A stretch of DNA of 64,000 bases from Hygrophila difformis (GCA_030278955.1 JAOANR010000003.1:52176902-52240901); one strand, 5' to 3'; counted from the first letter of the stretch, positions 1 through 12,511 are shown. Made by a program: numbers and translations. Notes: generated by a model from the letters alone, not told the origin.

Positions 1-1345
1 CCATTGCTTTCGCAATAAAAAAATCAAACCCTGTTGAAAAGGACTTTCCGCGACAAAGTACAAAAGGCCAGGAATGAATGGTATAACAATTTGAAACTTT
101 GGGGTACATGAACTAAGGACATTGCCATTTTCAGTCTTGCATGATAATTTTGTTTTAGCAGAAACTGTGATTCAGAAACCTGTATTCATGGACAAATTTT
201 ACCCACCACTTTAGCCGAACAAGAAGCAAATAGTTAGGATCGATCAACCCTCGGTGGTGAAGGAACAATGCATGTCTCTCATATGTACCCGAAAATTTAA
301 ACTAAAGCAAATAAACAAGCAGGCGGACTTCTTGATTTATCAAGCCTCTGAATTTTTAGCAGGAGAGTCACCACATGATTTATCCTACTTAACAGAAGCT
401 GAAAGGGTTCCACTGGAGACTTATGTAAGGCAACATAGGGAGCCTTATTTCAAGATCATTCCAGATATGGATCAAATTGGCCTGGATTACTGCAATAAAC
501 CGAAAAGAGGGAAGCTTCATTGTGAAAAGGTCTTCCAGTATGTGATAGGCAGACATGTGGGTGAGAAATGAAAAGAGCTGCTGGCCGAATTGACACAACC
601 TGAAAATGTTAAATCTATGTTAGCAGATATGGATTACAACTTCATATAGGATGATGTTGAAAGAGTTGTTACTGCCTATGCACCGTCAAGCCCACCACCT
701 CAAGACAAAGATCAGACAGAAAAAGTCGATGAGATTATTGATGAGGAAGCACATAAGGAAAAATCTAAGGATAAAGGGAAAGGAAAAGCAGTTGAAGAAG
801 ACCTCCAAAGAAAAAGAAAAAGAAAGTCAACTAGCCCAAGAAGCAGCCGAGGAAGATTATGCAAAGAGACTTCAAGCTGAGGAACAAAAAAGAATGGAAA
901 GATAGGCCGCTTTAAAATTCCAAGCAGAACATGTTGAAAAAGCTAGATTAATGGAGGGCAGGGTCGCTGTAGTAAAGAAAGAGGAAGGTGAAAGGATCGA
1001 ACGTGAAAGGATTCAAAAGGAAAAATAAGATCAGGTGAAAGCTTACATGAAACCTGCCTTGTCCTTACAAACTGAAATGGAGAAAAGAAAGGAAAAGGGA
1101 ACTGAAAAGAAAAAGAATGATGACCATGAGAATGGTCATTGTGAATGTTAAGAAGGGAAGTGGAATGTAAGTTAAGAAAAAACAAGAGGAATGGGCTATC
1201 TCCAATGCTCAAAAGGAAAGAATTCTAAAGAAAGCAGAATAAGAAAAGGGCGATGCAAGTTGGAAAAAATTTGAAAAGAGACTGGCAGAAATTAGACCCG
1301 TGGAAGAATTGCCGGCCGAGGTTAAAGAACAAGAGGAACAGAGGA
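1..1345 (+). pseudogene. Env-position ORF of an old Athila-type element, N-terminal half (left palindrome arm)
   Basis: This is a decayed copy of the extra ORF that Athila-type elements carry after pol. The frame around 254-570 reads residues such as ASEFLAG, LSYLTEAE and FQYVIGRHVGEK. These match the oppositely oriented copy at 22133-22396 and, more distantly, the minus-strand ORF at 54158-55480. Downstream, 651-1330 encodes a Lys/Glu-rich, coiled-coil-like stretch. Several in-frame stops occur (for example the TGA after VGEK near 570). The ORF is cut at 1345 by the LTR at 1351 and resumes at 18056. The window begins inside it; position 1 corresponds to about 22710 in the mirror copy. No signal peptide or membrane segment is visible and the function is unknown. 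Confidence 0.75.
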
Positions 1346-1350
1346 GAGAG
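1346..1350. repeat. Left target-site duplication GAGAG
   Basis: GAGAG directly precedes the LTR start TGATAATGG and recurs at 18056-18060 right after the other end of the insertion. Joining the flanks over one copy of GAGAG gives the same spacing as the uninterrupted mirror sequence near 21460-21490, so this is a true 5-bp duplication. Confidence 0.85.
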
Positions 1351-1663
1351 TGATAATGGCCAAAAAAAAAAAATGACCATTATTTCCAATCCATTTCCGT
1401 GTCTAAGACGGACATTTTGATCGTGTTTCCATCTTATTTTAATTAGAAAGCAGTTGAATTTAACAGATTAATGCTAGTTTGTAAAAACATCGAGCCGATA
1501 ATAAAAAGACACAAAATATGCAATTTTAAATTGTATTTGTGTTAGAAAAATTCAAAAACATAAAAAAAAGGAAAAAGAAAAGAAAAAGGAAAAAAGATGG
1601 GAAAAAGATCAAAAATCCCACAACTGAGAAGTGGTTAAGTGTTGGGAAGGGATGCAGAAGAGC

Positions 1664-1977
1664 TAATTCGAATAACTATGGCCAACTCGAGTTAATTCGA
1701 ATTGGCTTGAATAATTCGAATTAGGGAATGAAGAGAAGAAACCCAAAGGCAAGAAGAAGATGCAATTCGAATTGTCCAATTCGAATTAATTCGAATTGGC
1801 ACAAACAATTCGAATTGCCAACAGATGCAAAGAAGCCAAGAAACCCTCATCCAATTCGAGAAAAGACCAATTCGAATTCTTCACAACAATTCGAATTGAC
1901 AACTGAAGGCCACATTTCCAGCTCAAGGAAGAAATCTCACAATTCGAATTAATTCGAATTGGATGAGATAATTCGAA
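1664..1977 (+). repeat. AATTCGAATT palindrome array, upstream of the LTR A promoter
   Basis: Many copies of AATTCGAATT are arranged as single, double (two abutting) and single units. The clearest block is near 1770-1820. The array lies in U3, before the TATA box at about 2051. The core is the palindrome TTCGAA. A second block with the same unit lies downstream at 2927-3389. Confidence 0.9.
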
Positions 1978-2049
1978 CTTCACTCAAAAATTCATCAAAA
2001 GCTGTGGAGCATGAGCACAACATTGGTGGGCCTAGGGTTTCAAAATTTG

Positions 2050-2060
2050 TCTATAAAAGC
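2050..2060 (+). promoter_or_regulatory. TATA box of LTR A
   Basis: CTATAAAAG lies about 700 bp into the LTR, after GGGCCTAGGGTTTCA. The same context precedes the TATA-like CTATAAATAG of the opposite LTR near 41224-41236. The position between the two palindrome arrays fits a U3/R boundary. The transcription start itself is not determinable here. Confidence 0.55.
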
Positions 2061-2926
2061 AGACCTTCCACAACAGAGCAAAAGGGAGAATTTAGCCAAA
2101 AAGCAGCTGGGAAAAAAAGAACAGCAGGAGGTTCCACACCCCTTAAGGGTTAGGTAGGTAGTTTAGTTTAGTTTAGTTTATTTTCCTTGCAAGTAGTATA
2201 GTTTTTACATGCTTTGATCTTAGTATAGTGTAGAAACAGTTTGTGTAACCCTTAGAGTAGCCATTTCTAGAATTTTTACATGCTTTCTAGTTAGAATAAA
2301 CCCTACCTTCAAGTTAATGATGGTTTTGGGTTCTTTATTTTGCTTTCAAAGTGTCAATACAAGAAAAATTTCCAGAAATGGTGTTATTCATGTGTTTTGG
2401 CACTCTTTAATGCTTTCTTTAGAAATAAATGCTTAGCATGTTTGTTTGTTTCAACTAGGTTACATTTATTATGTCCTAGTTGACATTCAAACTTAATAAA
2501 TGCATGTTTGGTGGGTTTTTGGCTTGATTTTGTGCCTTAGAGCTTCAAACAAGTGTTCTTAGGTTTTAGATGTTTTTAAGGTTCGTTAGAATTTACCTTT
2601 ATGTCTTATTTTTCCTGCCTTGATTTTATTTTATGCTGCCTTAGATAACTTGAGTGTTCTTAGTTTATTCATGTAGTTCTTAGATAACTAGATGTTTTAG
2701 GTTCTCTGATCTTTGAATCCTTTGTTTGTAGTAATAGGGTTTAAATCTTGCCAATACCCACTGGACATGTGTTTGTTTATTTCTTGAAAACCTCACTAGG
2801 GTGGCTGTGAAGTGACATTGATGTGAGATGAGGGATTTGGTAAATCTAAACCCATCATTAACCGCACAGTGTACACCTAACCCATACTTGTGAGAACAAA
2901 AATTATTATTGCTCAAAAATGTGTAA

Positions 2927-3389
2927 CTCGAATTGAGGCAATTCGAATTATCTCGAATTGTCTACGAAATTCAAATTGCATAACAAAAAATTCTCTTCAT
3001 GTGGTCTCCAACCAATTCGAATTCTCTAATTCGAATTAATTCGAATTGATTCATACAATTCGAATTGGTGTGAGAAACCATATTTTATCCATTGCCGCCC
3101 CCTCATGCCTTAGTTTATCTTCTATCCCCAACCAATTCGAATTGCCTAATTCGAATTAATTCGAATTGCTGACAATTCGAATTCACCCTTCCCCTTGAGG
3201 TATATGCCTTAGTCAATTTTGAGCAAGGAAAGGACTTCAACAATTCGAGTTGTCCAATTCGAATTAATTCGAATTGCTCAACAATTCGAATTAGATGATA
3301 TCTCATTTCTTTGCAAGGATTAATTGGGTAAGGTCATACCTCATTCTTCATGCATTCGCAATTCGAATTACCCCAATAATTCGAATTGA
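2927..3389 (+). repeat. AATTCGAATT palindrome array, downstream of the LTR A promoter
   Basis: Three clear modules lie near 3015-3070, 3130-3180 and 3240-3295, plus partial ones. Each has one AATTCGAATT, 3-4 nt, two abutting copies, 6-7 nt, and one more copy. The unit is the same as in the upstream block at 1664-1977 but shares no sequence with the arrays in the corresponding slots of LTR B. Confidence 0.9.
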
Positions 3390-5940
3390 ACTATCCCTTC
3401 TATTTTGAAAACTCCAAAAATATTTTTCTTCCATGATTTGTGTAAGTTGCATGGATGTATTGGGCCTAGGCCCAATTCATCTGATTTCTATCCATTACAC
3501 ATTTCAACCCATTAGTGTCCACTTATTGTGTGCTTAACACCCACACAATACCAAAAATATTTTCTTACTTTCTTATTTTCTCTTTCATTGTGTGTATGAA
3601 CGGATAATGAGAAACACCACAGATTAATGTTGGTGAAAGGTCCCTTCACAGGGATATCGATTAACCCGTCTTCTGTGTGTAAAACATTATCTGTTATTTT
3701 GCATGATCTGGTTAGTGGTTGGTGGAAGCTTCGGCGAGCGTTCTCTTCACTAAGAGTTTCGATTAGTCACTCAGCCAATTCCTAATCACATACAGTTTTA
3801 ATTTTCCTTATCTTAATTTCTCAACCTGAATTCAAGTTGCAATGGTATCAACTGATGTTGACCAACATCAGTTAAGACATATTACAGCAAGAAATATGTG
3901 GGTTTTTCTTCCACTCACAGACAAAAGAAAACTAAATGATGGCGGTCACCGTTGTTTGGAATTCTTTCTGTCTAAAATCAGTCATCTGGGAAAATTGGGA
4001 ACCGGACAGCAGATGTTTGCAGTCCGGAAAACCTCAACTATCTCTGGCACTCTTTTTAGCCGATTTCTTCTCATATCAGGCTAATTCACCTTTGTGTATC
4101 GCATTCTGTTTAACCCCACCATATATTTTGGGGTACTTTATTTTCCTTTTCATATACTTGTATGCATGATACTATTATGTAGATGTTCTGGTCTTATTGC
4201 TATTTTGGGGATCCTTCCCCTTGGACACAGAAGTCTTGATTTAAATCAGATGCTGCATACTAAATTTCCAACAAAAATTCCTTTATAAAATCTGGATCTG
4301 AGTAAGGGATAAATTCAACAGTTATGACTAATTCATATTCCACTGGGGGTTGATTTTGAGAGCTTAGAAGCAGAGTCAGCGATTAGGTCTCATCTAGACT
4401 GAAAGGATCTGTGTTTTAATTGAGAGTTTAGTACCTGTCTAGGGAATGATTTTCAAATATTCATTTGCTTCTCGAAATTGCTATGTGTTGGAAATCTGAT
4501 ATTAGATATCGCATTAAGTCAATATCCACTTGGGTGTAGATGAGATGTGATAAATAATACTAGAGGACAACATATAGGCCTTGGTGAATTTCTAAGGTAG
4601 GGTCGAGTATTCCTTCGACTACTATCTTCTTCTGCCAAAGTCTAGAATTGAGTCTTGAATGAGTACATCCGGAATAGGTTCATTTATTGATCTGTTTCAT
4701 TTAGTTTGTATCTCATAACTACCCAGATGTTGTAAGCCCTGTGGCTTATTGATATCTCGGGGGTTCTTGATCTGCATCTGGTCACCAAGACCAAGGGCTC
4801 TTTTATACTAACGGAAAGAGACGTTTTTAACGCTTCCGAGTGATAGATTTAAATGCTTTCTTTACAGCTTTCTTACTGCTTTCCTTTAAAATGCTTTCAT
4901 AGAGGTCACTCGGAAGAATTAGGGGTTGTCCATCTGTTAAAAGGTTTGAGAGTTATGGAATGGTTTGGGGCCTGATTTGAAACTTTGGGTGTGACATGGG
5001 GGAATGATAGGAGTACTTGGCATGTCAACTAATGATATGTTAGGTGTTGCTTATCCACCACAAATGAATAATACGCCTTAACATGGCCATGTGAGGGCAG
5101 TTGTGAGTCTATGGTATCTTAGAAATTGAGGTCGTAAGAGCATGTACATTCTCACCGTAAGTACCTGTCTGTTAGAGGGAACATGGTGTAGAAAGCATGA
5201 GAGTTAGCTAACTAGAGGATTATCCCAAGCTAAGATCTGTGTAAAAAAAAAAAAATTGGAAGTTTAATTGTGTTTCATCTGAATCTTGTCCACTCTTTAT
5301 TATTTCCTTCCTGTCCCTTCTGTCATATTTAAACCTGCTTTCTAGATAGTGTAGCATAATTTTATATTGCTTTTGTAGTATAGATTTAATTGCTTTCTTC
5401 GATCTAGTTTACCATGCTTTGTAGAATAATTTTTACTGCTTTCATGATCTGGTTTAATTTTTGTCAAGTAGTTGTTAGAAACCCTTGCAAAACTTGAATC
5501 GAATAACCGAGTGGAAAATCTTAGTAAACGACGTGGGCCCTGCTTCCATCGCACATCCTCCAGTGAACGATCCGGTACTTACTATAAATTACTGCAATTT
5601 TTGACTCCGTGCGCTTTCGGGAGCACAGTTTCTTGACACGAGTAAATAAAAAGACAACATTTTAGAAAATACTCATGTAGTGGGAAGATGCTCAAAAGTT
5701 TCATTGCAGGTATCTTCTTGACATGAAGTTAAGAGAAGCATCATGGTGCAGATACCAGGGACTTTCAGGGTGACAGACTGAAGGTCAATCCAGGTTGCAC
5801 CGTGATGTTTGTCAAAAGTTTCATGGCAGGAAGGACCACAGCGCCGGTTGAAATCAAAAGCACCCCACATGAGTAATAAAAAGGGAAATCATAACATATC
5901 CTTAAACCCCTTCCCTACATGAAACTCGTCAAAAGTTTCA

Positions 5941-5958
5941 TGGCGCCGTTGCCGGGGA
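5941..5958 (+). other. Primer binding site, tRNA-Asp type
   Basis: TGGCGCCGTTGCCGGGGA abuts the LTR end. It is complementary to the 3' end of plant tRNA-Asp, including the CCA tail, which is the usual Athila-type primer. A leader with GCAGCGCCG follows. Confidence 0.85.
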
Positions 5959-6087
5959 GGATGCAGCGCCGTTTACTAGGAGAATTACACTCCTGATTTA
6001 CTCATAGATAGTTTTTGTATATACTATCAGACCATCACTAACTTGGGGATTGTACAGGTACTGTCAAAATCTTGATACCAACTGCTT

Positions 6088-7751
6088 ATGCAACGGAGGA
6101 GGAGCACATTGCCGGAGCTACCGTTCGATCTAGAAATAGAAAGGACCGCTCGCCAACTGAGGGCAGAAGCCAGAAGACGGAAAGAGCAGGAGCGTCGGAC
6201 CCGCACTTCACCTGAAACATCGATCAGCAATCTATCAGACATGGCAGATAACCAGAACATTCCCCCGATCTTACCCATAGACCAACCACCAAATAACCCT
6301 GATAATGGAGCTGACGGAGGAATGGTAGAACATCCTAATCGTGCCAACGAAGAGGAGAATCTACCAAATCCCAATCAGCAACAATATCAGCAATTCCACC
6401 AACAACCACCACCACCCTTAAACCAATTTCACCAAAACCAAAACATACCAAACCAACAATACCAAAACCAAGCTTTCAATCCAGATCAGTTTCGGAACAA
6501 CCCACAAGATCCACATAACTTCCAGCAATTCCCCAACTACCACCAACAGTACCAGAACCAAGCTGAACAAGGAAATCAACAACAGCAGCAAGCAGCAGCA
6601 GACTTCATGCAACCAATAGTAGAGCCCTATCTGGATGGACCTGGGAGAGCACACTTTCCTGCACGCAATTTCGAGCTCAAACCGGCACTCATAATTTGGT
6701 GCAAAACAATCAGTTCTGCGGTGCAAATCATGAGGACCCTCCTGATCATCTCCAGACCTTCCTGGAGCTCTGCGACACGATCAAAAATCAGGGAGTCTCT
6801 CCTGATGCTATTAGGCTAATGTTGTTTCCATTTTCTTTATATAGTGGTGCCAGGGACTGGTATAAGTCATTGCCTATCAATCAGAGGAGCACTTGGGCAG
6901 ACTTGGTGAGGAGCTTTTTGCTGAAGTATTTTCCAGAATCAAAGATTGAGGAAGGACGAGCTAAGATTGGAGATTTTAAAATGAAGCCAGGCGAGTCATT
7001 ATATGATGCGAAAGAAAGATTCTTGGGCCTCATCAGGCGATGCCCCCAACACGGGTACGCACCATGGGAGCAATTGAGGAAATTCTATGGAGGACTCACC
7101 CATCCATGGAGAACAATGTTAGACGCTGCTGGCGGACGACATTTGCTCCACCTGCCTATGGACCAAGCTTGGGAGAAGATTGAGACAATGTCTGTCAACA
7201 GATCCATCCTAAACACAGATGATAGGAAGGAGGATCCTCCTAGAAAACTCTTTGCTGTAAGTGAAGGGAAAACAGATTTTGAAAAATTGCAAGAACAGGT
7301 AGCTGCGATACAGCTGAGCCAGGATAAAGAGAAGGGAATAGACGCTTCCCAGGCAGGAACCTCATCAAACCAAGTTCAAACACAGCAATCGGGAGTTGTC
7401 TGTGGGCTGTGTCAGGGACCTCATCCAACTGATACATGCCAACAGATAGCTACCGAGAGTTGTAATTATGCCGGGAACTACCAAAATCGCCATCCCAATC
7501 TCTCCTATTCCAACAACAATGCACTTAATGCGCATTTGTTGCAGCCAAACCAGCCCAACCAGTTCGCAAATCAAAACCCACATCAAAACTTCAGACCTCA
7601 GAATCAAGGATTCGTCCAGCAAAGAATGCAGAACTTTCAAAATCAGAATCAGAATTTCCAACCTCAAATCCAACAGAGGCCTAATCAGAACCAAGGCCAT
7701 AATTTCCAGAATCTCCAATCCCAACCTGATCAAAATCAACAATATAACTAA
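6088..7751 (+). pseudogene. gag: gag of the composite insertion, left arm
   Basis: Athila-type Gag: the N-terminal part is Asn/Gln/Pro-rich (about codons 90-180). It is followed by a retrotransposon gag (capsid-like) domain around 6800-7200 with the WYKSLP, FLLKYFPESK and GESLYDAKERF signatures. A zinc knuckle of the form CX2CX3HX4C (CGLCQGPHPTDTC) lies near 7400-7440. Compared with the right arm, one T is missing near 6690, shifting the frame. A CAA codon is TAA at 7749-7751, where the right arm keeps CAA. Gag and pol lie in one frame, so the undamaged form was a single polyprotein of roughly 2000 codons starting near 6088. Confidence 0.85.
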
Positions 7752-7778
7752 AGGCCACCATCTCGTCTGGAGAATCTG

Positions 7779-10700
7779 ATGACCGAGTTTATAGCCAACC
7801 AGAAGGATATAAACCAACAACTGCAGTCATCAATCAAGAATGTGGAGACGCAAGTCACCCAATTGGCCAAGGAACTGCAGAACAGGGGGAAAGGAACACT
7901 TCCAAGCAGTACTGAAGCTAACCCGCAGTGTAAAGCAATCACATTGCGGGGAGGCAAGACTCTAAAAGGAATTGTTGGACATGGAAAAGAGACGGCCGAG
8001 GAGGAAAAGGATCCAGTGGAGAGTGAAAAAGAAAATGAAAGGATTGAAGGAGGAGACGGTATTGGACTGGTCGAGGACAAATCAGAAACAGCTATTCCGC
8101 AGGCTGAAGCTGCAAAGGGAGCTGAAAAGGGTAGGGTTGAAGGTACAACTTCCTTCTCTTTGCCACCAAAAACAAACAATAATAAGTACATGCCAAGGGT
8201 GCCATACCCAGCACGTCTTAAAAATAAGGAACATGACCTTAAATTCAAGAAATTTCTAGAACGGTTAAGGTCTGTAGAGATAACCATTCCTCTCGTGGAC
8301 ATGATTTCAGAAATGCCCACCTATGCTAAGTTCTTGAAAGAATTGATTTCAGGGAAAAGGCAGGTAGAGCAGGAGGAGGTGATTGTTCTCAACAGCACAT
8401 GCAGTGCCATAGTTCAGAAGAAACTGCCCGAAAAGAAAGAAGACCCTGGATGTTGCACGCTATCAGTACAGATTGGGAAGGCCAAAGTGAGCATGGGGTT
8501 ATGTGATCTAGGATCCAGCATCAATGTGATGCCCTTAGCCATGGCAATTCGCCTAAGGCTCGGGGAGATTGAACCAGTCAAGATGAAGTTGCAGCTTGCA
8601 GACAGATCAATCACAAAGCCCGTAAGAATCCTCAAGGATGTGGTAGTCAGAACCGGTCAAGTTCTTTTCCCAGTTGACTTCATCATCCTCGACATCGAAG
8701 AGGACTCTGAAATGCCACTTATCCTGGGACGCCCGTTTCTGGCCACTGGCGGTGCACTGATTGATGCCGAATCTGGAAGAGTCACATTGAGGGTCGATGA
8801 CAAAGAAATCACCTTTGACATGGAACAGCTGCAGAAATTTCCGAATGAGGGATCTTGTTCCATATTTGATGTAATAGAAAGTAGGAGTGAGGATGAGAGC
8901 ATAGACTCTGTAACTGATGAGCCAAACAAAGTTTCAAAATGGGTACTGAAGCCTGAAGGTGCGGAGCAACCAAGGAGCTGCAACGCTGTCCACTTCGAGG
9001 ACCCTATCTCTGGGGACCTTGAAGAATTCGATGGGGTTGAATTCATCCCGGAGGAAGAGGAAAGCACCGCTGAGGAGGAAGTGGATCCTGTACTGACACA
9101 GGATCCTGAAGGTAAATCTGATCTCTCTCTCCCATCCATTTCTCGCAAATTACTTCCTTTCGTTGAATGCCCACCAGAGCTTGAACTTAAAATACTTCCG
9201 GATCATCTTAAGTACGTCTTTCTCGCTGAACATAAAAGATTACCGGTAATTGTGTCTGTCAAGCTGACACAAGAACAAGAAAAAGCTCTGGTAGACATTC
9301 TAAAGAAATATGTACATGCAATCGGATGGACCATTTCTGATATAAAAGGAATAAGCCCCTCTGTTTGCATGCACAGAATTTTAATGGAAGAGGAGTACAA
9401 GCCCTCAAGGCAACCACAAAGGCGTCTGAACCCCCATATGCAGGAAGTGGTAAGGAAAGAAGTTATCAAGCTCTTAGATGCTGGTATCATCTATCCTATC
9501 TCTGATAGCAAATGGGTTAGCCCAGTGCAGGTCGTACCGAAACGTGGGGGGATCTATGTAACGACTAATGAGCAAGGAGAAGAAGTGACGACGCGTCCAG
9601 TGACCGGTTGGAGAGTTTGCATCGATTACTGGAAGCTCAATACCGCTACCAGGAAGGACCATTTTCCCTTGCCATTCATTGATCAGATGCTGGAACGGTT
9701 GGCTGGGAGGGAGTTCTATTGCTTTTTGGATGGGTACTCTGGCTACAATCAGATTGTAATAGCTAGCGAGGATCACGACAAGACCACATTCACGTGCCCA
9801 TATGGAACTTTTGCGTACAGGCGCATGCCTTTTGGACTTTGTAATGCGCCTGCCACATTTCAAAGATGCATGATGTCAATTTTCTCAGAATTTATCGAAA
9901 AATGCATTGAAGTTTTCATGGATGATTTCTCTGTGTATGGAGATACTTTTGATGAATGTTTGACTAATCTTGCACAAATTTTGAAAAGATGTGAGGACAC
10001 CAACCTAGTTTTGAACTGGGAGAAGTGCCATTTCATGGTCACCGAAGGAATAGTGTCAGGTCACCGCATCTCGCGCGCAGGTATCGAAGTCGACAGAGCT
10101 AAGGTCTCAGTCATCTCAAACCTACCATTGCCTAATTCAATAAAAGCAGTTAGGAGTTTCTTAGGGCATGCCGGTTTCTACCGGAGATTCATTAAAGACT
10201 TTTCTAAAATTGCCAAGCCGCTCACTAACTTGCTTTGTAAAGAAAATCCTTTCGTAATAAATGAAGCGTGTGTTCAAGCCTTTGACACGCTCAAAGAGAT
10301 GTTGATTTCTGCTCCAATAGTGCAACCACCCGATTGGTCAATGCCTTTCGAGGTAATGTGTGATGCAAGTGATCTCGCCGTGGGTGCAGTTCTTGGGCAA
10401 CATAAGGAAGGGAAGCATTGTGTAATTCATTACGCAAGTCATGCCCTGAATGAGGCCCAAATTAACTACACCACCACGGAGAAGGAGATGTATGCTGTGG
10501 TTTTTGCGTTTGATAAATTCAGACAATATCTTATTGGTACGAAAACCACAGTGTACACAGATCACTCTGCACTGAGATACTTGTTTAGCAAACAAAACGC
10601 CAAACCTCGATTAATCAGGTGGGTACTTTTGTTGCAAGAATTCAACATTATAATAAAAGATAGAAAAGGCAGAGACAATGGTGCTGCTGACCATTTGTCT

Positions 10701-12080
10701 CGACTAGAAAACGATAAAAATGAGCTAGCCGTAAATGAGAATTTTCCGGACGAGCAACTGTTTGCCTTGCATCTTCATGATCAAGCTTGTCCGTGGTTTT
10801 CCGATATTGCTAACTTTTTAGCATGCGGAATAACTCCACCATTTCTAAGCAGGGGCCACAAAGCGAGGTTCAACCGAGATGTAGTTAACTACTTCTGGGA
10901 AGATCCTTATCTCTTCAAGCATTGCGCAGATTCGATTATTAGACGATGTGTAACTAAGCACGAGGCTTATCAAATCGCTAAGAAATGCCATGAGTCGGAA
11001 TATGGAGGTCACCATGGCCCCACTCGAACAGCCCATAAGGTGCTCGAGTGCGGTTTTTATTGGCCTACCATTTACGAGGATTGCAAAGCGTTTGTTAAAG
11101 CTTGCGACAGATGCCAAAGACTAGGGAATATCTCCAAGAGGGATGAGATGCCTCAACAAGGAATTCTCACTCTCGAGATTTTCGATGTATGAGGTATTGA
11201 CTTCATGGGACCATTCCCGACATCTGATGGGAACCATTACATCTTGGTAGCTGTCGATTACGTTTCCAAATGGGTTGAGGCCGTTGCACTGCCAACCAAT
11301 GATGGCAACCAGGTCGTCAAATTTTTGAAAAATAACATTTTCAATAGATTTGGTGTACCCAGGGTGATCATATCAGATGGAGGAACCCATTTTGTTAATA
11401 AAGCATTTGCAAATCTTATAAGCAAAAATGGGATTCTCCACAAGATCGGCACGCCTTACCATCCCCAAACCAGTGGTCAAGTCGAGGTCTCAAACCGCGA
11501 AATCAAACACATACTCGAGGCCACTGTGGGGACAACTCGCAAAGATTGGTCACGTAAGCTCAATGATGCTTTATGGGCATAACGCACTGCATTCAAGACT
11601 CCCATTGGGATGTCTCCATACAGAGTCGTCTTCGGAAAGGCCTGTCATTTGCCCGTAGAACTAGAGCATAAGGCTTACTGGGCCGTACGAACGCTCAATT
11701 TTGACTCACGAGTTGCTCAGAGTAAGCGCAAGTTGGACCTCAATGAAATTGAGGAAATACGTGCGCAAGCTTATGAAAGCTCGAGGATTAATAAAGAGCG
11801 GACCCAGAAGTTACACGATCGTCGTGTTAAGTCTAAGCACTTCTATGTTGGCCAGAATGTCTTGTTATTCAATTCCAGGTTGAAGCTGTTCCCCGGAAAG
11901 CTTAAATCCAGATGGGAAGGGCCATACGAAGTGGTGCACGTGTTTGAAAGTGGAGCTGTCAGGATCCGAACTGACAAAGGAGAGCTGGTAGTGAATGGAC
12001 ACAGATTGAAGGAGTATCTTGGGCAGTTCGACCCCGAAAAAGAAGTTCAAATGACAACAGAACCGGCTTATGCTCAATAA
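7779..12080 (+). pseudogene. pol: pol of the composite insertion, left arm (PR-RT-RH-INT)
   Basis: One reading frame continues gag. Counting from the ATG at 7779, the aspartic protease has CDLGSS with its Asp at about residue 243. Reverse transcriptase follows, with FLDGYSGYNQI and the active-site FMDD at about residues 713-716. RNase H has CDASD at about 861-865 and YTDHSAL. Integrase has an H-H-C-C zinc region (10987-11130) and a D-D-E core: Asp in GIDFMGPFP, Asp in ISDGGTHF, Glu in [13 protein letters not shown]-like WEGPYEVV lies near 11920. No chromodomain is seen, as expected for Athila. Two nonsense codons break it: TGA at 11190-11192 (TGC in the right arm; TGG in the third copy) and TAA at 11580-11582, which is shared by both arms and therefore predates or accompanies palindrome formation. 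Confidence 0.9.
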
Positions 12081-12500
12081 ATATTATACATATATTTACT
12101 TACTTATTTATTACTTGCTCCACCTATTTTTATTGGGACAAAGTATCCAAAAATCAATTGAACATTTAGAGTACTAAGACTCTAAATGTGAGGATGTTGA
12201 TATTTGGAGAAAACCTAATGCTTTCTTATAATTGTTTTGCAGGAATTCAAGGAACCAACAAAAAGAAAGATAAAGCTTCCAGCAAACCAGGTTCCCGGTT
12301 GGGTTAACATTATATTTAATGAAAATTAATTATGGAATTTAGAGAAATCTAAAATCTAAAATCCAGAATAAATTCATAAAATAAAATTGTTAACCCAACC
12401 TAATTTATGCAAGCAATATGTTTTAGATTCTAATTCTGTGTAGATATGTTTGCTTTTGAGTTTATCTTGATGAACATAAATTTCTTTAAAAACCTAAAAA
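12081..12500 (+). other. Post-pol non-coding region with conserved hairpin and PPT-like site
   Basis: No gene is present. At 12163-12188 there is a perfect 10-bp stem (CATTTAGAGT / ACTCTAAATG) with a 6-nt loop. GTGAGGATGT at 12188-12197, then TGATA, follows at once. The same hairpin and site occur after pol in the third Athila-type copy (58285-58319, minus). TTTTGCAG at 12235-12242 could be a splice acceptor for the env-position ORF. The arm ends at the turn-around, before any env-position ORF. Confidence 0.7.
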
Positions 12501-12511
12501 TTTTTTAGGTT
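12491..12511. repeat. Centre of the young palindrome
   Basis: CCTAAAAA and TTTTTAGG flank a single T at 12501. Sequence on both sides is reverse-complementary outward, so positions x and 25002-x correspond until the first indel. The spacer is therefore 1 nt. Confidence 0.95.

Larger units (their letters stand above)
1351..5940 (+). repeat. Long terminal repeat (LTR A) of the composite Athila-type insertion
   Basis: The LTR starts TGATAATGG and ends AAAAGTTTCA, followed directly by a tRNA-Asp PBS. At 4590 bp it is long, as is common for Athila-type elements. It is homologous over most of its length to the reverse complement of 37333-41940: both share the start, an A-rich stretch near 1560-1610, a TATA region after GGGCCTAGGGTTTCA, and the stretch around 4320-4560. 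The two differ completely in their short palindrome arrays. It is the only LTR of the insertion. Confidence 0.85.

Noticed and set aside
1728..1983. Short open frames rich in Asn-Ser-Asn
   Set aside because: Produced by the AATTCGAATT repeats; no protein features.
2158..2185. TTTAG repeats resembling telomere sequence
   Set aside because: The unit is GTTTA, not TTTAGGG, and only about four copies lie inside the LTR.
7748..8320. Antisense open frame of 190 codons (and its mirror at 15676-16197)
   Set aside because: It lies opposite the conserved pol linker, has no domain, and is a shadow of the sense frame.
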